A stretch of 8,807 bases of DNA from Fibrobacter sp. (GTDB taxonomy: Bacteria > Fibrobacterota > Fibrobacteria > Fibrobacterales > Fibrobacteraceae): contig JAFWRL010000233.1 in the NCBI GenBank assembly GCA_017520105.1, positions 1 to 8,807 on the forward strand, given 5' to 3'. The translations under genes were made by a program, and so were the position numbers. Numbering within the stretch: position 1 is the first letter of the stretch; every line of letters starts with the position of its first letter. Below the pieces are notes generated by a model. That model worked only from the letters and a program-made list of their open reading frames with translations. It did not search any database and was not told the DNA's origin. Below are positions 4,737 through 8,807 of the stretch, in pieces.

Positions 4737-6566
4737 ATGGTAAAAAGAAAGAGGACAACGGAACCCAAATACAAGCGATTGAGCCGTATTTATTACAATC
4801 GGATGTTCCCGCGCAGGCAAGATGCAATTCAGGTGGCTTGGTCTGTCGCGGCAGGTGTCTTTATCGGTATTTGGCCCACAATCGGTGTCGCGATTATTTT
4901 GACCGTTGCGTTCTGTGCGCTCTTTAGGCTCCCGAAAGTTCCTGGAATTGTCTCGTCCTTTGTGGCAAACCCGCTGACCCAGTTCGGCTTTTTCTATCCG
5001 ACTGGCTATATGCTCGGTTGCAAGATTGTACACCCAGAAGCGATTAGTTTCAATTTTCTCGATGAATTCGAGGGACTTTCGTTCAAAAACTTCACATCTG
5101 TTATCAGTCATTTGTGGAATGATGCCGCAGACCACCTGCTTGCGTTCATGATTGGCATTACAATTATCGCCGCCATCGGCGGAACCATCTTCTTTTTTCT
5201 AGCTTATTTTGTGGTAAGTTATCGAAAGAAAAAATGGATTGAGGCAAAGACGGGTTATATCCATAACTTGATTGCCGAAGACGAAGTTTTAATTAAAGAA
5301 TCTCACAAAGGAAAGAAACCTATGATGCACATTTATCCGTTCAAGGCTTTGCGTCCGGTGAACCCCGCCGAAGCCGAGACTATTTCTGCGCTTCCGTATG
5401 ACGTGATGAACCGCGCCGAAGCCAAGGCCATGGCCGAGGGGCTCCCGCACTCCTATTTGCGCGTGACCCGTGCGGAAATCGAACTTCCGGATTCCGTCGA
5501 TGCCTACGACCCGAAAGTCTATGCACACGCTCGTGAAAACCTCGACAAGATGATTGAAGACGGCGTGATCGCTTTCGACAAGAAGCCCTGCCTTTACGTC
5601 TATCGCCAGACCATGAACGGTCGCGAACAGTATGGTCTCGTTTGCTGCGTGCCGGCTGCCGATTACTTCAACGGCATCATCAAGAAGCACGAACTTACCC
5701 GCGCCGACAAGGAAGAAGACAGACTTCGCCATGTGCTCGCCACCAACGCCAACACCGGTCCGGTGTTCCTCACTTACCGCGACCATGGCCAGTTCGACGT
5801 ATTCGGTGCCGTCACCAAGCGTAAGCCCGTCTATGACTTCGTGAGCAAGGGCGACGGCTATGGCCATACCGTTTGGATTATCGACGACGATGCCGAAATC
5901 GAAGCCATCCGCAAGTCCTTCGAATCTGTGCCGGTGAGCTACATTGCCGACGGCCACCACCGCAGCGCTGCAGGAGCCCGTGCCGCAAGCTACCGCGCCG
6001 AGCAGAACCCGAAGAACACCGGCGAAGAAGAATACAACCGTTACCTCGCCATCCTCTTCCCGAGCACCCAACTCAAGATTCTCGACTACAACCGCGTGCT
6101 CAAGGATTTGAACGGTCGTACGCCGGAACAGCTCATGGAAGAGTTGAAGCTTGTATTCGACATTGAAGAATTGCCGAGCATGCAGAGCCCCGCAAAGCAG
6201 AACCAGGTGAACTTCTATATGGGCGGCAAGTGGTACGCTTGTACGTTCAAGGACAAGTTCCTCAAGAACCTCGGTCCGGTCGATAGCCTCGATGTGGCCC
6301 TCCTCCAGAAGCTCGTGCTCAAGCCGATGTTCGACATCGACGACCCGCGTACTTCCAAGCGCATCGACTTTGTCGGTGGCATCCGCGGCCTCGGCGAACT
6401 CGTGAAGCGCGTCGATAGCGGTGAATGCGCATGCGCCTTCGCCATGTACCCGACCACGCTTGACCAGTTGATGGACATCGCCGACGCCGGCGCCATCATG
6501 CCGCCGAAGAGCACTTGGTTCGAACCGAAACTCCGTGACGGTCTCCTGGTCCACACGCTCGACTAA
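4737..6566 (+). CDS. DUF2062 membrane domain fused in frame to DUF1015 protein
   Basis: A 609-codon frame with two parts. Residues about 25-165 match DUF2062, a membrane domain of unknown role, with GVFIGIWPTIG (40-50), VANPLTQFG (76-84) and a final hydrophobic segment (about 134-161). Residues 197-609 are a full-length DUF1015 protein with the family landmarks PFKALRPV, SALPYDVMNRAEA, LYVYRQ, KKHELTRADKEEDRLRH (316-332), GPVFLTYRDH and ADGHHRSAAG (404-413). DUF1015 has no proven reaction; from memory it is often beside serA/serC, and DGHHR recalls the ParB/SerK fold, so a link to serine metabolism is a guess. Codon use changes at the junction: the first part is AT-rich, while DUF1015 strongly prefers C-ending codons, as highly expressed genes do. 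An internal ribosome-binding site and ATG at 5307-5324 could make DUF1015 alone (414 residues). A terminator follows 41 bases after the stop. Confidence 0.85.
   Translation: MVKRKRTTEPKYKRLSRIYYNRMFPRRQDAIQVAWSVAAGVFIGIWPTIGVAIILTVAFCALFRLPKVPGIVSSFVANPLTQFGFFYPTGYMLGCKIVHPEAISFNFLDEFEGLSFKNFTSVISHLWNDAADHLLAFMIGITIIAAIGGTIFFFLAYFVVSYRKKKWIEAKTGYIHNLIAEDEVLIKESHKGKKPMMHIYPFKALRPVNPAEAETISALPYDVMNRAEAKAMAEGLPHSYLRVTRAEIELPDSVDAYDPKVYAHARENLDKMIEDGVIAFDKKPCLYVYRQTMNGREQYGLVCCVPAADYFNGIIKKHELTRADKEEDRLRHVLATNANTGPVFLTYRDHGQFDVFGAVTKRKPVYDFVSKGDGYGHTVWIIDDDAEIEAIRKSFESVPVSYIADGHHRSAAGARAASYRAEQNPKNTGEEEYNRYLAILFPSTQLKILDYNRVLKDLNGRTPEQLMEELKLVFDIEELPSMQSPAKQNQVNFYMGGKWYACTFKDKFLKNLGPVDSLDVALLQKLVLKPMFDIDDPRTSKRIDFVGGIRGLGELVKRVDSGECACAFAMYPTTLDQLMDIADAGAIMPPKSTWFEPKLRDGLLVHTLD
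5307..5327 (+). promoter_or_regulatory. Internal ribosome-binding site and start codons at the domain junction
   Basis: AAAGGAAAG (5307-5315) lies 9 bases (counting from AAGGA) before two consecutive in-frame ATG codons (5322 and 5325). These start exactly where DUF1015 homology begins (MHIYPFKALRP). The resulting protein would be 413-414 residues, the usual DUF1015 length. It looks like the original start of a separate gene, still able to initiate. Confidence 0.5.
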
Positions 6567-6570
6567 TTCA

Positions 6571-6592
6571 TCGCGCCGCTAAAACTGCGCGA
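6571..6592. repeat. Short hairpin after the DUF1015 stop
   Basis: TCGCGC (6571-6576) and GCGCGA (6587-6592) form a 6-bp stem with a 10-nt interior. No T-tract follows on the plus strand. It sits 5 bases after the stop codon and may protect the 3' end of the message upstream of the true terminator at 6608-6641. Confidence 0.35.
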
Positions 6593-6607
6593 AAAATCAA
6601 AAAGTTT

Positions 6608-6641
6608 AAAAGTCCTTGGTTCAATCTGAGGACTTTTTTTT
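6608..6641 (+). terminator. Intrinsic terminator of the DUF2062-DUF1015 transcript
   Basis: AAAAGTCCT (6608-6616) pairs with AGGACTTTT (6629-6637), a 9-bp stem with a 12-nt loop, and runs into eight T residues (6634-6641). It separates this transcript from the lipoprotein gene, whose candidate promoter starts two bases later. Confidence 0.75.
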
Positions 6642-6642
6642 G

Positions 6643-6672
6643 TTGTTTTGCCTAAGGGAAAATTTGTATATT
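6643..6672 (+). promoter_or_regulatory. Candidate promoter of the lipoprotein gene
   Basis: TTGTTT (6643-6648) and TATATT (6667-6672) are 18 bases apart; the -10 element matches 5 of 6 and the -35 element only the TTG core. The TTG-(20 or 21)-TATNTT arrangement is shared with the promoters proposed at 740 and 4682, which lends some mutual support. Confidence 0.4.
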
Positions 6673-6701
6673 AAAATAAACTAACTGAAAAAAGATTGGT
6701 T

Positions 6702-7796
6702 ATGATGAAAAAATACTTGTTCGCTCTCGTTTCGGCTTCGGCAATGCTTTTCGCCGCCTGCGACGATGATAATTCTACGGCGCCTATTCCCGATAATCCG
6801 TCTAGCCAGGCGATTGAGGCTCAGAGCAGTTCTTCGCACGACAAAGGCAGTTCGGATAGTAAAACCAGCACCATCGAAAGCAGCGGTAGTCGCATAAAAC
6901 CTGATAACGTCATAAACGTTGTTAAAGGGACTGTAAGTGAAGACAAGTCTAAGAAACGTTATTTGGTAACCCTAGAAGATCGTGCAGAATGTCGTGTTGG
7001 GGGCACCAAGAAAGAACGTACGGTCGCCTGGGAAAAAGTAGAAAATTCAAGTTTGTTTACACCGACCATGGAATTCGATGGCGAAAAACTTATTCTTCGT
7101 GAGGATTCGAGCTTCGCCTATGTATTTGAAGGTGGTCCCGCCCCAAAAATAGATGGAACGTGGACTCTTGATAGTATTTGGATTTCTCAAGACAACGTTT
7201 TGTATTCATTTGATGATCGCTTTGATGCAACCTTGGAAATTTCACATGGCGAGTTTGTCATGACTTTGGGCTTGAAAGAAATTGATGATGATTCTTTAGG
7301 AAGAGCAACATTTGGTGGCTCAAATCCCATCTTTCCGCGCTCGGATTTTATAAACAAAATGTACCAAGCGTTGAACGGAGGCCGCTTTTTCCCGTTGTAC
7401 ATGGATGATGTTACAAATAACTATACGGAATTACATGACCTCTTTACTGTCGATTCCCTCGGAATAAACGTCACCATGAAATCGTCAAAGGATAGCAGTG
7501 TGACATTTGTACTGAATGGAACAACATATACCGTTACATTGGATAGTTTCGTTCAAAGATATTATGAAGGGAATGAAGTCGTTATTTCTGTAAAGAAAGA
7601 TGACACCGTCTGTAAATGGCACCAGAAAGAAAAGAATGTCACTCAGGAACTTTGCAAAACCGAGAACCTGGAACATTTAAATGAAGACAAAAATGTTTAT
7701 TCCTTATCCGGCCAAATCGTTACCAAGTACTGGGAAGGCAACAGGAACGAGTTTACGGAATGCCTCAAGGGAATTGCAACGCCTATGAAGAAGTAA
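6702..7796 (+). CDS. Serine-rich lipoprotein of unknown function
   Basis: A 364-residue protein if started at the first of two adjacent ATG codons (6702, 6705). A TTG at 6696 also extends the frame but is a less likely start. The N-terminus is a lipoprotein signal peptide: MMKK, a hydrophobic core, then the lipobox LFAAC with the lipidated cysteine at 20. The following DDD suggests an acidic tether. Residues about 23-67 form a low-complexity linker rich in serine, typical of exported Fibrobacter proteins. The remaining 300 residues look globular and beta-rich, with a GTWTLDSIWIS segment near 150 and four cysteines (about residues 76, 304, 318 and 355) that could form disulfides. No family was recognised. 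It is probably anchored in the outer membrane or periplasm. It is transcribed alone, between terminators at 6608-6641 and 7814-7839. Confidence 0.85.
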   Translation: MMKKYLFALVSASAMLFAACDDDNSTAPIPDNPSSQAIEAQSSSSHDKGSSDSKTSTIESSGSRIKPDNVINVVKGTVSEDKSKKRYLVTLEDRAECRVGGTKKERTVAWEKVENSSLFTPTMEFDGEKLILREDSSFAYVFEGGPAPKIDGTWTLDSIWISQDNVLYSFDDRFDATLEISHGEFVMTLGLKEIDDDSLGRATFGGSNPIFPRSDFINKMYQALNGGRFFPLYMDDVTNNYTELHDLFTVDSLGINVTMKSSKDSSVTFVLNGTTYTVTLDSFVQRYYEGNEVVISVKKDDTVCKWHQKEKNVTQELCKTENLEHLNEDKNVYSLSGQIVTKYWEGNRNEFTECLKGIATPMKK

Positions 7797-7813
7797 GAAT
7801 CGCTTCTAGCTTT

Positions 7814-7839
7814 AAAAGGCTCCCGAAAGGGAGCTTTTT
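7814..7839 (+). terminator. Intrinsic terminator of the lipoprotein gene
   Basis: GCTCCC (7819-7824) pairs with GGGAGC (7829-7834) across a GAAA tetraloop, followed by TTTTT (7835-7839). The AAAAG upstream can pair with the T-tract, extending the stem and making the element potentially active in both directions. Confidence 0.85.
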
Positions 7840-8083
7840 CTATACATTATTTTTGTTGAAAACGAAGAAAGTAAGTAAAATTTTTCAAATATTTGGTAAA
7901 AATTAAAAAACAATTACCGTTTTAATTCGATAAAACTTATCTTAATTAGTTTAACTTGACTGTTAAAAATGAACTAATCGTAATAAAAGAATAATTATGA
8001 GATAAATTAAACTGGCGGTGCTAGTCCGTCCGAAAATTTGTTTTTTATATTGCTTAAAAACAACTTACAGAAAGATTATTTAT
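7840..8083. other. AT-rich intergenic region before the last gene
   Basis: No gene is seen. The region is very AT-rich except for a G+C-rich island at about 8011-8032 (ACTGGCGGTGCTAGTCCGTC and a few bases more), which stands out and contains imperfectly complementary GGCGG and CCGTC. A TATATT (8046-8051) could be a -10 element close to the gene, but has no good -35 partner. A better promoter candidate lies at 7956-7984. Confidence 0.4.
7945..7984 (+). promoter_or_regulatory. Nested inverted repeats around a candidate -35 element
   Basis: TTGACT (7956-7961, 5 of 6 to consensus) and CGTAAT (7979-7984, 4 of 6) are 17 bases apart. The TTGACT is flanked exactly by TTTAAC (7950-7955) and GTTAAA (7962-7967), and both lie inside ATTAGTT (7945-7951) and AACTAAT (7972-7978). 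This looks like a promoter overlapped by an operator, giving a leader of roughly 90 nt. Confidence 0.35.
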
Positions 8084-8731
8084 ATGAGCAGTACAGCAGA
8101 AAACAATTCGACTTTTGACCTTATCCTCTCTAAATTTGGCTTGATTCTTTCCAATGTGAAGGACGCTATTTTCAAGGATTTCTTGGATGGTCTTGTTGAA
8201 GACGGATCGTATGAAGATTTCCTAGCGAAATGCAAGAATACTAATGTCAAGGCGCTGGAAGAGTTTTTTGATGCTGTTTTCAAAAAAATCGGTTACGATA
8301 TTTCTAAAGCCGACAAAAGCAGTGGTGTGTATAAGCTCATACAGTCAATTTTTGACGCATCTACAGAGCTTTCCCAAAAGATAACGGAACTCTTTAACAG
8401 CAGTGAACTGACTTCTCTTAAGGGAATTGTGTGTTCTGACAAACCTGTTCGGTTGGATGATTTGGGTAGGATTGGTTCGGATATCGCTTCTGGTAAGTTC
8501 GGCGATGATGTAAAAACAGATAAGGATGACATTTTAAATCGCCTTAAAGCTATAATAAAATTAGTTCAAGTATTGTTTGATTTGTTTAAACAATTCTCTA
8601 ATATTGAATGGGAGGGAATTGCTGCAGAAGGTAGCGATTTTGGAAAGTTCATCAAGGATAGTTACTTTAGGCTACCTCTAAAAATACATCTTTTTCGTAA
8701 AAATGGATTTTCTTTCGCTTTCACAACCTGA
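8084..8731 (+). CDS. Unrecognised helical protein, AT-rich, possibly 3'-truncated
   Basis: The chosen ATG gives 215 residues. A GTG at 8018 would add 22 residues, but these are basic/aromatic and unlike the rest, and it has no ribosome-binding site; the ATG has only a weak AGAAAG upstream. The protein has no signal peptide or lipobox. It is predicted mostly alpha-helical and acidic, with amphipathic segments at about 11-36, 56-70, 82-106 and 146-172. No family is recognised. The last 20 residues (from about 196, RLPLKIHLFRKNG) turn basic and aromatic, unlike the acidic body. Together with the T-rich DNA there, this suggests the original 3' end was lost or replaced and translation runs into foreign sequence. 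Its low G+C relative to the DUF1015 gene fits an acquired gene. Two terminator-like hairpins follow. Confidence 0.6.
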   Translation: MSSTAENNSTFDLILSKFGLILSNVKDAIFKDFLDGLVEDGSYEDFLAKCKNTNVKALEEFFDAVFKKIGYDISKADKSSGVYKLIQSIFDASTELSQKITELFNSSELTSLKGIVCSDKPVRLDDLGRIGSDIASGKFGDDVKTDKDDILNRLKAIIKLVQVLFDLFKQFSNIEWEGIAAEGSDFGKFIKDSYFRLPLKIHLFRKNGFSFAFTT

Positions 8732-8746
8732 AAAAGTCCACTTTTT
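8731..8746. repeat. Small palindrome at the stop codon of the last gene
   Basis: AAAAAGT (8731-8737) and ACTTTTT (8740-8746) form a perfect inverted repeat around CC, starting on the last base of the TGA. As a hairpin it is AT-rich and weak but ends in a T-tract, so it could be an accessory terminator on either strand. Confidence 0.4.
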
Positions 8747-8766
8747 GCCCTTTACCCCATTCCATT

Positions 8767-8789
8767 CCGGGCCTTTCGGCCCGGTTTTT
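8767..8789 (+). terminator. Strong intrinsic terminator at the right edge
   Basis: CCGGGCC (8767-8773) pairs with GGCCCGG (8778-8784) across the loop TTTC and is followed by TTTTT (8785-8789). It lies 36 bases after the last stop. The final bases, CGCCCCGGGGGCG (8790-8802), form another near-palindrome, after which the window ends. Confidence 0.8.
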
Positions 8790-8807
8790 CGCCCCGGGGG
8801 CGCCCGC

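Noticed and set aside
5289..6554. A 421-codon minus-strand open frame opposite DUF1015
   Set aside because: It is a shadow caused by the strong C-ending codon bias of the DUF1015 coding strand, which removes stops in the antisense frame. DUF1015 motifs fix the true strand.
6696..6701. TTG start for the lipoprotein
   Set aside because: Two in-frame ATG codons follow within two codons and give a standard lipoprotein signal peptide beginning MMKK or MKK.
8018..8083. GTG start giving the last protein 22 extra N-terminal residues
   Set aside because: No ribosome-binding site precedes the GTG, the added residues are compositionally unlike the rest, and a candidate -10 element (8046-8051) lies inside them.

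Overview
The window looks like a chromosomal segment from a Fibrobacter-type bacterium (phylum Fibrobacterota). This is inferred from three things: a lipoprotein whose lipobox is followed by a long serine-rich linker, intergenic copies of a dispersed GTCATYCTGA...GGATCCAG-type repeat, and a mix of moderate-GC housekeeping genes with AT-rich gaps. No rRNA, tRNA, CRISPR array or transposase gene is visible.

Layout. 1-400: no convincing gene. It holds four hairpins of shared design (different stems, nearly constant TTRATA loop, T-rich tail ending GCTYAC), one dispersed repeat and a strong terminator. 401-952: AT-rich non-coding leader with a candidate promoter, a 10-bp hairpin overlapping a possible 19-codon leader ORF, and palindromes. 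953-2935 (+): membrane-anchored PAS-like/GGDEF/EAL protein, predicted to be a c-di-GMP phosphodiesterase with a degenerate cyclase domain. 2986-3819 (-): TatD-family hydrolase, convergent with the previous gene. 4007-4474 (-): GreB-type transcript cleavage factor. 4475-4736: divergent intergenic region with a second dispersed repeat, a promoter and a strong Shine-Dalgarno sequence. 4737-6566 (+): one open frame joining a DUF2062 membrane domain to a complete DUF1015 protein, with an internal ribosome-binding site and ATG pair at the junction. 6702-7796 (+): serine-rich lipoprotein of unknown function. 8084-8731 (+): AT-rich helical protein of unknown function with a suspicious C-terminal tail. 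The window closes with a G+C-rich terminator.

How the genes work together. They do not form one obvious pathway. Most have their own promoter and/or terminator: terminators follow the DUF2062-DUF1015 frame, the lipoprotein and the last gene. The set reads as independent units covering second-messenger turnover, nucleic-acid and transcription housekeeping, an envelope protein with a cytosolic DUF1015 enzyme-like domain, and lineage-specific proteins. The parts most worth a second look are the hairpin array at the left edge, the DUF2062-DUF1015 junction, the structured leader of the phosphodiesterase gene, and the last gene, whose 3' end may have been replaced.
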